64,000 nucleotides of DNA from Ceratothoa steindachneri (GCA_963969495.1 OZ018324.1:50362361-50426360), one strand, 5' to 3'; positions 46,161 to 57,225 are shown, counted from the first letter of the stretch. The notes: generated by a model from the letters alone, not told the origin. Numbers and translations are program-made.

Positions 46161-47722
46161 GATTGTAGCATATGAAATCTTCATAAAATATATTTAATGC
46201 ATGCCTTTATGTACCATGGAGATTTCACGTGATGAGAAGAGAAGGAATGGAAAATTTGGTTGTAACTGGAATGGTGGAGGGAAGGAGGGGAAGAGGAAGA
46301 AGGCCAAGAGAAAAATACATGGATGGACAGGTGAAGTTGATAAGAGGCGAAACGTCGCGCGAGCAGTTCATCAGAGTTACGTGGGACAAAGGAAGATGAA
46401 AGTCCTTGGTTGTCGACCTCTTGGAGGCTATGGCACAGCGCTAAGGTAAGATAATCATATTTGTTAAAATATTTTAATATAGGAAGATGGTTTTCTTAAT
46501 TAGCTCGGTAGTGTAGGTCCGATTCGGAAGTAACAAAAAGGACATGGTACCATCGAGGCATTGAGGAATAAGTCCACGATAACAGTCACAGCGATATGGC
46601 ACGCTGCTTTCTGCTCGCGTGTGCCTTCCCCCATCTTCCTTCCCTTGGAGCTCGTATAAACTGTTATAAACTGCTCATTAAAGGTGCTTTGCATTACAAG
46701 GTGGGGAAGAACGAAACGCCCGTCTAGTTGCTTAGTCTGTGTCGACAGTCTATGTATTTAGTAAATGGTTTAAAAGGACTTTGTCATTTCCGTAGGGTAC
46801 TGTGTAGCGTTTGAGGAAAAAATATGAATTGTACTAAAATATTTATATTGACAGCCCCCATTGGCTTACTTCCCTAAATGCAACTTCTGCTACATCTTTC
46901 TCTTTCGTTTTTTTCTGATATTTCAATTTCATTTAGTACTTCGGAATCTCGCAGCCATTTGTCGTTTTACCTTAGTATCTGGTGACAGACACTCAACCTA
47001 ACCTTACAAACTTTACCTGCTATTAAAACTTTCAGATTTGTTTTCTATCAAAGGTAGTTATATTGTTTGTTTTTTTTTATTTTTGATTAATCGTAAGTAA
47101 TTAATGGGGTTCTTTTATTTCTAGATGACATTTTATCTAACATTATATTACTAAAATTTTATTCTTCTGAGGTAAATTGGGACTTTTGATGGTCGCACGG
47201 GTCTTTAGAAACAAAGACCTAGTAACTTATTCTGATTTACTCTGTAGATTCATTCTATTATCTCAAGCGGTGTAATGACACCGATTTACATAGATATTGA
47301 GGCAAGCATAAAAACAATTGTTCTAGCCTAATTTGGGGAGTGCTGGATTGAGATAAGAAACTAGTTTTCATTCATCACCTCTAGTTTTTGAGATATACAT
47401 ATACGTAAATGTGTACATGTATTCAGGGCTACCAGATGTGTTCTATTTAGGATATTTTTATTAGAATTGAATCTTAGTAATTGTAGTCTTTAAAAAAAAG
47501 TTATATTTTTACTAAAAGCATCTAGCAACCCTGAAATGCAATGCGGAATGCGGCTCGGTACACCAGTAGCTTCCTGGCGGGGAGAGTGAATGTTTAGTGC
47601 CGCTCGACAATCATGTTACACAACCGTTTTATATGTTGGATCTATGTTTATATTAACCAAATCCATTAACTCGAATTCTATTTTGTTTTCAGGATTTTTA
47701 TGAGCTGATACATATCTTTACA
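46161..47722. other. No gene recognised
   Basis: A Lys/Arg/Gly-rich frame at 46201-46449 has no known motif and codes mainly low-complexity sequence. An exact 47-bp copy of hAT exon sequence lies at 46657-46703. Confidence 0.4.
46657..46703 (+). repeat. 47-bp exact copy of hAT transposase sequence
   Basis: Identical to 45542-45588 (codons for TVINCSLKVLCITRW), about 500 bp outside the hAT element's right end. Confidence 0.9.
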
Positions 47723-49930
47723 ATGGCCTCAGGCACTTTGAAAGACCGAAGATGCATCAACAAGGCAAATTCATTCTGCTACGTGTGGGGGGATTTCACG
47801 ACAGTTGCACAGTGCCGAACAATTACTTCCCTCCTGAAAACTGCTTACTTTTATTGTTTTGACTGTAAAAATGGAAATTAGGAGAAGTGCTGGGTCCCAC
47901 ACATCTGTTGTAAACTCTGCTACATTCGTCTAACTGCATAGTTTAACGGCAAGAAAGCAGCCTTCGACTTTGCTGTCCCGATAGTTTGGAGAGAGCCACA
48001 AAGTAATGCAGGTGATTGTTATTTTTGTCTAACAAATATACGAGGGGGGGGTCAATAATTTTTGCCCTTCGGATATAAGGAAGCGAGATATGAGCAAAAA
48101 TATTTCATTATTTTTCAATATAACTACACTCGACTTCAATGCACTTGCGCCACTTGTCCCTGAGGCTTCGAATTGCCGACAACCAGAAATCTCCCGACTA
48201 CTGTTCAATCCACTCCTGGACGGCGAGCTGGACATCTTCATCGTCGCCAAACCGGCGTCCACGCAGTGCAGCCTTGAGCTGGCGGAATAAAAAGTAGTCG
48301 CTATGGGGCCTGATCTGAACTGTAGGGGGGATGGTTGAGCTCCTCGAATCCGCACTCGCACAGGGCAGCTTGTGCAACTCTGGCCTTGTGGACTTTGACG
48401 ACGTTCAAGTCGATCATGGGGCGTGAGGTTTCTAGGGACAAAACAGGAAGAGACTTTGGTCATGGCAAAATTGTCGTGGATGATGTTGATAACACTTCCA
48501 TGTGATATTCCAAGTTTTCGCTCGATTTCTTCGACCTTCACCTGTCGATTTTCGAGGATCATCATCTCCACACGGGCCACATTGTCCTTGTTGGTCACGT
48601 CTGACAGGCGTCCTGGACGGGGGTCAACTTCAAGGGACTCACAACCATGGTGGAACTCCCTATTCCGGTGAGCAATGGTTGAAAAGAAAGGGGCGGTGTC
48701 GGAGTACACTGCAAACATGTGTTCATGGATCTCTTTTGCATTCTTGCCTTCCTTGGTCAAAAATTTGATCACTGCGCGGTGCTCAACCTTTTCCATTGTT
48801 GAAAAATTTGTGACTGGCGATCTGCGAGCAGCTACTACTTCTTTAATAGACAAGACAGGAGCGTGCGGCTTCAGATCCTGACTTGTTATAACTTGTCCTA
48901 ACACCCCCAAAAACAGCCATCTTCCTTCCTCTGTTTTGCCCTACCGATTCGCAAAACTTATTGACCGCCCCTCGTAACTGGTTTCAATGATTATTCTAGA
49001 AAACAGATCAAATATCCCAACCTTCCCTCAACTATGAAACCTGTTTCCCACTCAGATGATCTTCTTGTCTCTATACCCCCGGCAAATAAGGATCTTCTTC
49101 CTTCATCAGATGAAGAAGATTCTGCCAAGTCGATCGATTCTGAAGAGAACGTCTCCGTTTACTCAGGAGCAAGTGGCAATGAGCCCTACTGGATAACGCA
49201 GAAAGACTTGAGTGATCTTTCCCGTGATTTGTATTTAGCAGTCAGAGTTCCTGGCATCCCTGCTTAAGCAATGGAACCTGGTCGAAGCAGATATAACGAT
49301 TACCAAATACAAGACACGGAACAAGGATTTTGCTTAATTCCATGACATGGAAACAGATTGTGCTACTACGCAAATATCTCTGTAGGAGTCTTATGAAAAT
49401 ATGGAGCTCCTTTTGGAAGTTTTCAAGTACAGCCAGTACCAGTGGAATCTCTGTGGAGACCTCAAGGTCATTGGACTCCTTATGGGTATGCAAGTGGGCT
49501 TCACAAAGTACTGTTGCTTTCTGTGTCTCTGGGATGGTCGGGCTGTGTCCAATCAGTACAGGCAGAAGAACTGGGGACTTAGGAGCACTTTCGTGCGTGG
49601 TGAACACAGTGTCATAGAAAATCCTCTGTTGCACATGAACAAGATGCTTCTTCCTCCTCTTCATCTCAAGCATGGTTTAATGAAGAATTTAGTGAAGGCC
49701 TTGGACAAAAATGACACTGCCTTTCAACACATGTGTACTCTTTTCTCAGCTCTGAGTTCTGCTAAGCTCAAGAAGGGCATCTTCGTCGGACCTTAGATCC
49801 TAAAGGTGCTGAAGGATAAGGACTTTGGGGAGTTTCTTACCTTAAAGTAATTGGAAGCATTTAAGTCAGTTTGCCATGGCTTCCTTAGCAATACACAGGT
49901 ACTATATTGCTAGGAGTGTATCAAGAAGTT
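47723..49930 (+). pseudogene. Unnamed multicopy family, copy 3, interrupted by mariner
   Basis: Most complete N-terminus of the three copies: ATG at 47723 with RRCINKANSFCYVWGDFTTV, then CKNGN, WVPHICCKLCYIRLTA, FDFAVPIVWREPQSNAGD and CYFCLTNI. Paired Cys/His suggest a zinc-binding region (one Cys of the usual CYVCG is Trp). A mariner (48041-48974) splits the TNI-TGFNDYSRKQIKYPNL junction. Then comes an acidic Ser-rich spacer (SSDEEDSAKSIDSEENVS), WNLCGDLKVIGLLMGMQVGF, TKYCCFLCLWDGRA, MLLPPLHLKHGLMKNLVKAL and KLKKGIFVGP. The WRLFIDSS block is missing through a deletion near 49300, and stops occur at about 47880, 47940, 49265 and 49795. Confidence 0.7.
48041..48974 (-). mobile_element. Internally deleted mariner (copy C)
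   Basis: 934 bp with ends CGAGGGGGGGTCAATAA and CTTATTGACCGCCCCTCG, TA duplicated at 48039-40 and 48975-76. The minus-strand frame (48910-48029) is nearly continuous: MEKVEHRAVIKFLTKEGKNA, KEIHEHMFAVYSDTAPF, DVTNKDNVARVEMMI, KVEEIERKLGISHGSVINI, FVPRNLTPHDR, then directly the C-terminal part. Lacks the catalytic centre like copy B. Removing it restores the flanking reading frame of the host pseudogene. Confidence 0.94.
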
Positions 49931-50051
49931 GTTACAGTCTTAGGAATATATTTGGGGTTTCTTTTCTTTTTATATGGTTAACCAGAAAGTCTTGGCTCAC
50001 TTAGGAGGCGGAAAGAAAACAATATAATTTTATGGAACAACACCAACATTA

Positions 50052-50180
50052 GGTTAGGTTAGTCTTACTCACTCGACTACTGCAGGTTAGGATAGCCTTA
50101 CTCATTCGACTATTTTAGGTTAGATTAGTCTTACTCATTCGACTATTTTAGGTAAGGTTAGCCTTACTCATACTACTACC
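50052..50180 (+). repeat. 33-bp minisatellite in the mariner 5' region
   Basis: Four head-to-tail units starting at 50052, 50085, 50118 and 50151, of the form GGTTAGGTTAGTCTTACTCA plus TTCGACTATTTTA; the last is partial. Lies between the left TIR and the transposase ATG. Confidence 0.93.
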
Positions 50181-50253
50181 AGCCTCCGTACGCTGCTGTT
50201 GTTCGTTCCTCTTGCGCAGTTGATTTCTCTTTGTGTAAGCGCTAACTGAAAAA

Positions 50254-51263
50254 ATGAGTTTAAGCGGAATTAGAGTTTTGATTCACTGCTGTTACAAGCG
50301 AAAACTTTCTACAAGAGTTGTGGTGAAAGACATTTGCGATACTGAAGGAGAAGGCACAGTCAGTCAGGCGAAGGTCTCAAGGTGATACAGACGTTTCAAC
50401 TCCGGGGATATTTCTCTTGACGATCAACCGCGTTCTGGCCGACCATCAACCTTTGGCAACGAGGCTTTAGTGGCAGCATTTTAAGTTGAACATTATGCAA
50501 GCAGCCGTGATCTTGCGAACGTTGTTGGAGTAGATCCCATCAGACTGTGCTAAACCAATTGCATTATATGGATTTTGTTTACAAGAAGCCCAGATTGAAT
50601 CCATATGACCTCAACGAAGCACAAGCTGCCCGTAGAGTAGAGATTTGCAGCCAACTTCTTAATAACACAATGGAAGACCGGTTCTGGAGGCGAATTATCA
50701 CATCAGATGAAATTGGGTAGACTTGGTTAATCACGATCGAGAGAGGAAATTGGTTCCATGAGGTGAACAACCGGCATCCGTTCCACAACTGAATTGGTTT
50801 GACAAGAAGGTCATGATCTCTGTCTGGTGAAATTTCCAAGGAGTACTGCATTTCGAGCTTGTTCAACATGGTTGCGCCATCAACGCTAAACTGTATTGCC
50901 AGCAGCTAGACTGCATGTACGAAAAACTAAAGATGGAGTATCCTGCTTTGATCCATCGAGGTCATGCTTTGTTTCAGCAAGACAATGCGAAGCCACCCAC
51001 TGCCAGGCTGACATTAGAGTTCAAAGAGATGGACGTTGTTGAGATTCTTCCACATCCACCATTTAGTCCCGATGCTGCTCCAAGTGACTATGGCACACTT
51101 CTTATGTGACCAGAAATTCAACACTTTTGATTGAGTGAAGGAAGCTTGTTTACATTTTTTTTTTTATTCAAAACCAGTTGATTGGTATCTGGGACAGATT
51201 TGGATGTTGGTTGATCGCTGGAAGAAGATCGTAGAGAATGATGGACTTTATTTTGAAGAATAA
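50254..51263 (+). pseudogene. Mariner (DD34D) transposase, frameshifted
   Basis: From ATG at 50254: LSTRVVVKDICDTEGEGTVS, FNSGDISLDDQPRSGRPSTF, YMDFVYKKPRLNPYDLNEAQ-like codons, RFWRRIITSDEIG (first catalytic Asp), HALFQQDNAKPPTARLTLEF (second Asp) and LPHPPFSPDAAPSDYG (third Asp), ending WYLGQIWMLVDRWKKIVEND with GLYFEE and stop. Roughly 337 codons, close to the usual mariner length. Stops near 50384 and 50482 and frameshifts near 50560, 50720 and 51097 inactivate it. Confidence 0.9.
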
Positions 51264-51342
51264 ATGTTGGTGTTGGTCTATAAAATTATGTTGTTTTCTT
51301 TCCGCTTCCTAAGTAAGTCAGGACTTTCTGGCCAACCAACCA

Positions 51343-52580
51343 TATATTTAAAAAAAAGGATAAATATACTTACACAAAGGCATCAATTTCTTGATAACCT
51401 AAAATATTCATTCATTCATTTACAAGTGACGAGATTGGTATAGGGGAAAGGATACAAATAGATGAAGGGGTATATGGTGGCGCAATAGGAAGAAAGTGGT
51501 AGATTGGCAAATAGAGACTAGGTCCCTGGAAGTGAGGCTAACGAATTTATACCTTTTAGTTCACCAAGAGGATCACACTAGGAAAGAGAATCCCTCCCAA
51601 ACTCAACCAGTAAAGGACATCCCTCCCAGAAAGTAAAGTGAAGGAGTTTGATATAATGAAAGAATTAAAATGATTTTATTATTTATTTAAAGAATTTAAA
51701 TAAATTTAATATTAATTGTTTAATTTAATTATATAGTTTAATAGCCATTGTATATACGAGCTCCGGACGAGAAATTATATGATTAAAGAACATTGACCCA
51801 TAGTAGAAAACTCATGCATGATTAGTCTATTCTTTTATGCGGTTTCCTGTAGCTACGACTGAAAAGCTACAAAACTATGATTTAGCGCCAATAGGTACCG
51901 TCATTTTGGCTAACAAAATAGTAAATCCACCATTTGCGCAGAAAATATACTTTCAATATATTTTATATGCCTATCTGAATTTTATGTCACAATTTATTCG
52001 GCGCTGAAAGCAATATTTTCCGAGTTATTAACACTTGAATGTAGTATTTCCCAAACTATCGAGCTATTATTTGCCGCTGCTAGCCTTGTCCGTATGACGT
52101 CATAAGCCTCAAGGAAGAAAACAGATTGGTCGCAATAAACACCATTTCGAACTATGATGATTAGCAGCACATTTAAGTAGGGCGCTAATTTAACTACGAT
52201 GTTGAAGGTTAGGGGTAGAAAGTTATTTAAACAGGTTTAGTTTTGGCAATTCTAACAGATTAACGGCTCCACTGTTGTTGCGCCTTCGATTGTGATTGAG
52301 TAGTTAACATGTAGAATTACCAAAAGTAGAACAGGTGATGTTTTACTTACCCTATGGGAATTGTCGGCGAAAATTATTGGCACGGATTGTACAACTTGAC
52401 CGCGGCACGAAGAAAATGGTGAAACCGAGTGTTCGGGTTCTTATAATGGAAAATAAACACGGTTCCTGCTAAATAGCCGTATAATAACACTAGGGGAACG
52501 CAAGCGCCATTGTATTACACTCGCCACAAAGATTAGCCATTATGAACTGGAGGCTCTAGCAAGGCAAGCGTCACTAGAAT
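51343..52580. other. No gene seen
   Basis: AT-rich, no recognised coding frame or element ends. Confidence 0.4.
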
Positions 52581-52776
52581 CAGCGTTGTAAAAAGTACCC
52601 AGCTTTGATACTTAAGTAAAAGTATTGTTACCCTGACAAAGTTTTACTCACAGTATAAGTAAAAGTACACAAATTTATATGTACTTAAGTAAAAGTAATA
52701 AAGTATCTTATTCATGAAGTAATCAAGTAGTGAAAGTAAAAAGTAGCGGCAAATAGTAAAGTACCCATCACCTCAG
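52581..52776. mobile_element. Short hAT-type MITE
   Basis: Starts CAGCGTTGTAAAAAGTACC and ends GTACCCATCACCTCAG, filled with (A)AGTAAAAGTA words. This matches the look of small non-autonomous hAT elements known from animals (CAGNGTTG...AAGTAC ends). No clear 8-bp target duplication was seen. Confidence 0.65.
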
Positions 52777-53181
52777 ACACTATTTAGTATATTGTACATT
52801 AAACCCTTTTATACCGTCTGTACTGACCCTTATATATTGGAATTAAGTTAAACTGGACTTAACAATCAAGCTGTAAATATACATCTATTGATCAGAAAGT
52901 CTGTGGAAAGCATGGTCCTGGCATTAAAATTGCACCAGCAAAGTGCCTCGCAGGAATAGGGAAAATTATATCAAATGTCTCACTCTTTTTAACTTCCATT
53001 TATCTATCGCGAACTGCCCACGTGAAATTTTCTTCCTCATTATTTAAGGCTTCTTGGTATTTAAATATGTTGCTCGTCTCTAACTTGGTCTAACTTAGGC
53101 TTAACTTTAACTATATCGTTAACTATGCTAAATTAATCTTCTTTTTTACCTGGGTCCTATTATTCGTTTCTTCCACATTCT
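52777..53181. other. No gene seen
   Basis: May be upstream, unrecognisable LINE sequence leading into the RT tail at 53182. Confidence 0.3.
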
Positions 53182-53520
53182 TTGTCAATTTTTCCGCCTA
53201 ACGTCGTTGATTTAAAATACTACACATACCAAACAAGTACTAACATTTTCAGGTGTTCATTCTTCCCCTGCAGCATCCAAGAGTGGAATCATCTCCCATC
53301 TTATATAGTCAATAGCCCCACTCTTGACAGATTTAGGAATAGGATCACAAATCATTATATCACTCCTGACCCTAGTTCTAATCCTTTATCCTTTCCCCGC
53401 ACAACCCCCGCACAACCCCCGCATAATATTATGCCGGCCGTGAGCGGCCCTCTTCGGGTCCCCCTAATCAAGATCACGATTGTAGCCTTCGTTATTAATC
53501 CGAGAGATGGCGACATCTAG
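53182..53520 (+). pseudogene. LINE reverse transcriptase C-terminal scrap
   Basis: The frame contains YQTSTNIFRCSFFPCSIQEW, NHLPSYIVNSPTLDRFRNRI: the terminal FFPRTIxxWNxLP...SLDxF block of L2/CR1-like and related LINEs. The CGGCCCTCTTCGGGTCC tail would be a 3' untranslated region. A short CCCGCACAAC repeat (3 units) lies at 53396-53425. Confidence 0.65.
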
Positions 53521-54498
53521 CGTGCCATTCATATTCGCGAATGAAATATTAATTTCTGATTTTAAAAGTTCAGTTTTACGACCAATTTTGTTTCCAATTC
53601 CCTAAATCTCCCGCCAACATCTTTCTTTCATCGCTCCGCACGCCTAATATGAGTTTTTAGACGCGTTTAGACCAAGTTTCTTAACTGTAAAGACTCCCTG
53701 CACAACGCGTCCAATCTATCACCAAAGAATTTTTAATCCAGAAATTGTTTGTAGGCTGGGATTTTTTTATGGAGGGGGGGGGGGAGAGTATGTTTGTAGG
53801 TTATGTGTGTGTTTCGGTGCGATAAAGGAAAGAAAACTCGGATCAAGTATAGATATGCCATCTCGGTGATGATTAGTAAAGCCATTTTCAAGATGACTCA
53901 GCAAGATAAGCCATTTAAAAACTAAGTACAAATTTACATGTGAATTAGAAAAAAAAAATACCCACAAAGGGGTGTGGGTAAATTAGGTAAGATTAGGTTT
54001 TCTTTCTACTAATTTACGCGTAAATCTTCACTTTATCAAGTTATAGAGATTTTATCATACGAGGTCATCTTATAGATCGCTTGTCTTTACTGACCTGACA
54101 CTTTTAAAAAGTCTAGGGATAACTAATATAATGTCACTGAAACATATATAGTCATGAAACACGAACAACCGAACTCACTTAAACACTGGTAAAGATAAAC
54201 CATGTTTAAGTTGGTCTAATAAAGAAGAGCCAATTGTTTCTTAAGATGGCTTATCTCTACCTGATAAAAAATCGGTTACGATTCGCTTTAACACAAATAC
54301 GATTTGATAATTTTCAAAGACATAAATGTTTTTAATTCTAAATATGATGCTCACCGATGTTATTTCTAACTTCCGGAACTTAATACTAACGTATTTATTC
54401 ACTTTTCGAAAATATATTGTTATTTTGCTAGCTTTGAATCTTTCTGCGTCATTTTTGGCTTCGTTCCTTCAATTTTTGGCTTGACTCTTTCACCTAGA
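53521..54498. other. No gene seen
   Basis: AT-rich. A G run at 53774-53785. No element ends recognised. Confidence 0.4.
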
Positions 54499-54611
54499 CC
54501 TGGCTATTTTTTAGATCTGGAGGTGATCTGCGCATGCGACTTTTGGCGATATTCAACCAATACCAGGCTTTTTAGATATGCAGGCTACCTGCGCATGCGT
54601 CTTTTGCCGAT
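54499..54611. promoter_or_regulatory. Duplicated 61-bp unit with CTGCGCATGCG sites
   Basis: CTGCGCATGCGACTTTTGGCG at 54528 and CTGCGCATGCGTCTTTTGCCG at 54589, within a repeated unit about 61 bp long. GCGCATGCG is the core of the animal NRF1 site (YGCGCAYGCGCR). No gene start could be tied to it, so a regulatory role is speculative. Confidence 0.35.
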
Positions 54612-55136
54612 TACTCAATAGCATTTCGTTTTCGATTCCCGTATATTCCGAACGATTCGCGGCTGTCTTTTTTTTAGTTTATATGGTATAATGGCGTGCG
54701 GTGGCTTTGCTAGTTCGTAATTAAAGAGTTCGAAAGGGCGAAAAACCCAGTGCAAATTTTCCGTTAGCGCGTTTAAGGCCCCGTTGCTTTCTAATGCCCG
54801 CATTCCAACAAGTGCTAACAATTAATTTATAAACTGTTTTCTGCGCAAAGCTTTGATTCAAACTAGAGGCCTAACGACATTTAGCAATCGACTTTTGCAT
54901 TCAAATCTGATGGTAGGCTTTCGAATTAGGGATATTACGAGGGGATTTTTTTAAGTTGCGGGGAGGCAACCCCCACAATTAAGTGAGAGGTGTGGGAGGT
55001 GAAGACTCCTCCCCCATTTCGAAAGTACCTAAAAATTTTAATTTTTGGCGGAAATAGCCTAAAGTATGCGGCGCTATCGTCGTCTTAAATTTCCAGGTTA
55101 GGTCTGGTCTGGTTCTATATCTTTTAAATGATTTTG
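54612..55136. other. No gene recognised
   Basis: A 68-codon minus-strand frame (54821-54615) has no recognised domain. At 54957-55015 are G/C hairpin-prone strings (TTGCGGGGAGGCAACCCCCA). Confidence 0.35.
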
Positions 55137-55322
55137 ATAATGTGTTTTTCTTATGCAGTTTTATGTGTAGTTTTCAGATCTGAAACTCTTTTTCGCTGGA
55201 ATGACATACTTTACCTATTATGGACCTTCGGTTGATTATAGCCAAAGTATGCATTTCCGGGAAAAACTGAGTCTCAGATCTGAAAAGTACATATAAAACT
55301 GCATAGGAAAACACATTGATAA
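55137..55322. mobile_element. Palindromic foldback MITE-like element
   Basis: Two arms of about 75 bp, 55137-55212 and 55243-55322, are reverse complements with few mismatches (TATGCAGTTTTATGTGTAG against CTACATATAAAACTGCATA-like sequence; both with CAGATCTGA), around a loop of about 30 bases. No coding capacity. Confidence 0.8.
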
Positions 55323-55439
55323 ATTATCTGTGCACATTTGTGTTATAGCGAATCTTTACCAAAAATCCCATCATGGTTGTTTCTCACTGGTGCTAAGGTT
55401 CCCTAACAATCTTGTAATTTTGTATACTGGTTATGACAA

Positions 55440-56340
55440 CATAAGTTGCAATTGTCGGGAACTACGCTCAGCCTATTCATATTGGGCGATATTTCTCGGC
55501 TGGCACAAGTATATTATGGTGTTCTGTACGGCTCGGTTCTTGGGCTGAACCTGTTTCGTATTGATTTTCTTGCCCTTGGTATTCCTATGCCCCGCCTCGA
55601 TTTATCATTCCACTTCTCCTCTGAGGACGCGCAAATTTATCTCTCTTTTCCCCCAGAATCGTTTGCTGAGACTTCTAGAAATCTTCTAACTGCTCAGGAC
55701 ATTATTACTGAATGAATCTCAGACTACTTTCTGAGACTCAATCGCGACATAACTGAGGTATCACTGGTGTGCATCACATTGGATGTGGTTCGCTGTAAAA
55801 CAGTGGCTCCTTTTCATAGCTTTGGTGATTTCCCGGTTGCCTTTTCTGATATCAAAAATTTATGTGTCATTTTTAATAAACAATTAGCCCTCAAATCTCA
55901 TGTTGTAAATATGTGCAAATCTTCTCTCCTCTTTCTCCGTAATCTTAGCCGGATCCGCCTCCACTTTGATCATAACAGTTTGGAGATTAACATTCTCTCT
56001 TCGGTTAATTCTCACCTCGATTACTATAACTCACCTCTCCCTGGATCATAAGCTATCTCTATTCGACCCATTCTACTTCTTAAACACCGCAGTTCTCTCA
56101 TACCTGTTTTCCGCTTTAAAACTTTGGCGGCCTGCGAGGTTCCTTCTTTCTGGATCTGCCCCTTACATTCTTTTCTTGGTAGTCGCCTGCGCTACAGGGA
56201 AAATTGTGCTTTTATTTGCCCGCTGGTATACGCTCCTATCCCTTCCACATGTACCTCTGACGTGCCTTGAAAACGCTCTTCTTCTCTCAGGTCTTTCCTT
56301 AGTAGGTGGTCTGGCGTTCTGTGAAAGCTTATGCCCTTGA
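55440..56340 (+). pseudogene. L2-like LINE reverse transcriptase fragment
   Basis: Plus-strand frames: YYGVLYGSVLGLNLF (decayed GVPQGSVLGPLLF), LSFHFSSEDAQIYLSF (decayed YADDTQLYLSF; the first Asp of YADD reads Glu), EWISDYFLRLN-like codons, IKNLCVIFNKQLALKSHVVN, MCKSSLLFLRNLSRIRLHFD and SVNSHLDYYNSPLPGS, ending with decayed tail blocks near 56340. The order and wording are those of L2-type LINEs. Truncated upstream; multiple stops. Confidence 0.8.
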
Positions 56341-57220
56341 AGAGCGCCATACAAAACCCTTATTTTTATATTAATATTAGTATAATAATAATAGTTATTA
56401 TTATTAAAACTAGAGTGCCATTAGTGTCGAATAGCAGAATGAAATCTATATTTTATGTTTCGTCCCTTTTCCTGCTTATTAGAAGCGCACTCGTTCACAT
56501 GTGCACCACACAATCATCTTTTGGGCAACGAAAAGGAAAATGAGTGAATAACAGTGCGCTGCATCGACACTCCAAAGAATCCGTTCCCATGGAAACTCGT
56601 TGAGCGGCAACGCAGCCTAATAGAATTACTCTTTGGGCAAAATATTTTTCCGATTGATTTATTGCTAACAGGAATCGACGTCAGTTTGAAGTAACGAGAT
56701 AAATGGACTCATAAGAATGAAAAGGTAGGACCGGAAGGGGTAGTAAATACACATCACCACATCATGGAGTGTACTGAAACAAAGGGAATACGCACGTGAA
56801 TACCTCTCGAAATATAAACGCCGGAGAATACTCGGTTGCCGCTTACCAAGTTGCTTAAAAAAAAAAAAAAAGAAATGGCAAAAGAAAAGTGAGGAAACTT
56901 CAGCCGAAAATTTGTAAAAAAGGGTACGTTAGGTGGTGAAATAGTTGAAACATGAAAATGTATAGAGGCTACATAGATCAAATAGACAGTTTTGGAGTGC
57001 GTAGCTCTCCTAAACCTGGTTCTATGTATTACTTAGAAAAAACTTTTTAAAAAGATTTTAGGGACCGACTAATAGGAGTGAGATATCGAAGCAGACCTAT
57101 GAGAAATGAGTGACATAAATACCATTTAAAGAAATACCATATCTAAGTTTAGGTTAGGTTAAGTTAGGTTCCTTTCCACCACGAATAAATAATTGCCGGC
57201 TTTTTCATTTGCTTCTATTT

Positions 57221-57225
<5 letters not shown>
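56341..57225. other. No gene seen
   Basis: (AATA/TAA) simple sequence at 56370-56410, an A run near 56860, and a GTTAGGTTAAGTTAGGTTCC string at 57152. No element recognised. Confidence 0.4.

Larger units (their letters stand above)
49975..51342 (+). mobile_element. Mariner with ~75-bp TIRs
   Basis: Terminal inverted repeats of about 75 bp: TGGTTAACCAGAAAGTC on the left, GACTTTCTGGCCAACCAACC on the right, both continuing through GCGGAAAGAAAACAA. TA on each side. 1368 bp, near full length. Not the same family as copies A-C. Confidence 0.93.

Noticed and set aside
46201..46449. Small Lys/Arg/Gly-rich protein gene
   Set aside because: Low-complexity purine-rich sequence, no motif, no splice or promoter context, alternative reading frames equally open.
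50052..50180. CRISPR-like array
   Set aside because: Units are head-to-tail with no unique spacers and lie in a eukaryotic transposon leader.
54615..54821. 68-codon minus-strand ORF near the NRF1-like sites as a host exon
   Set aside because: No recognisable domain or splice context, and the sites would lie downstream of it; kept only as unassigned sequence.
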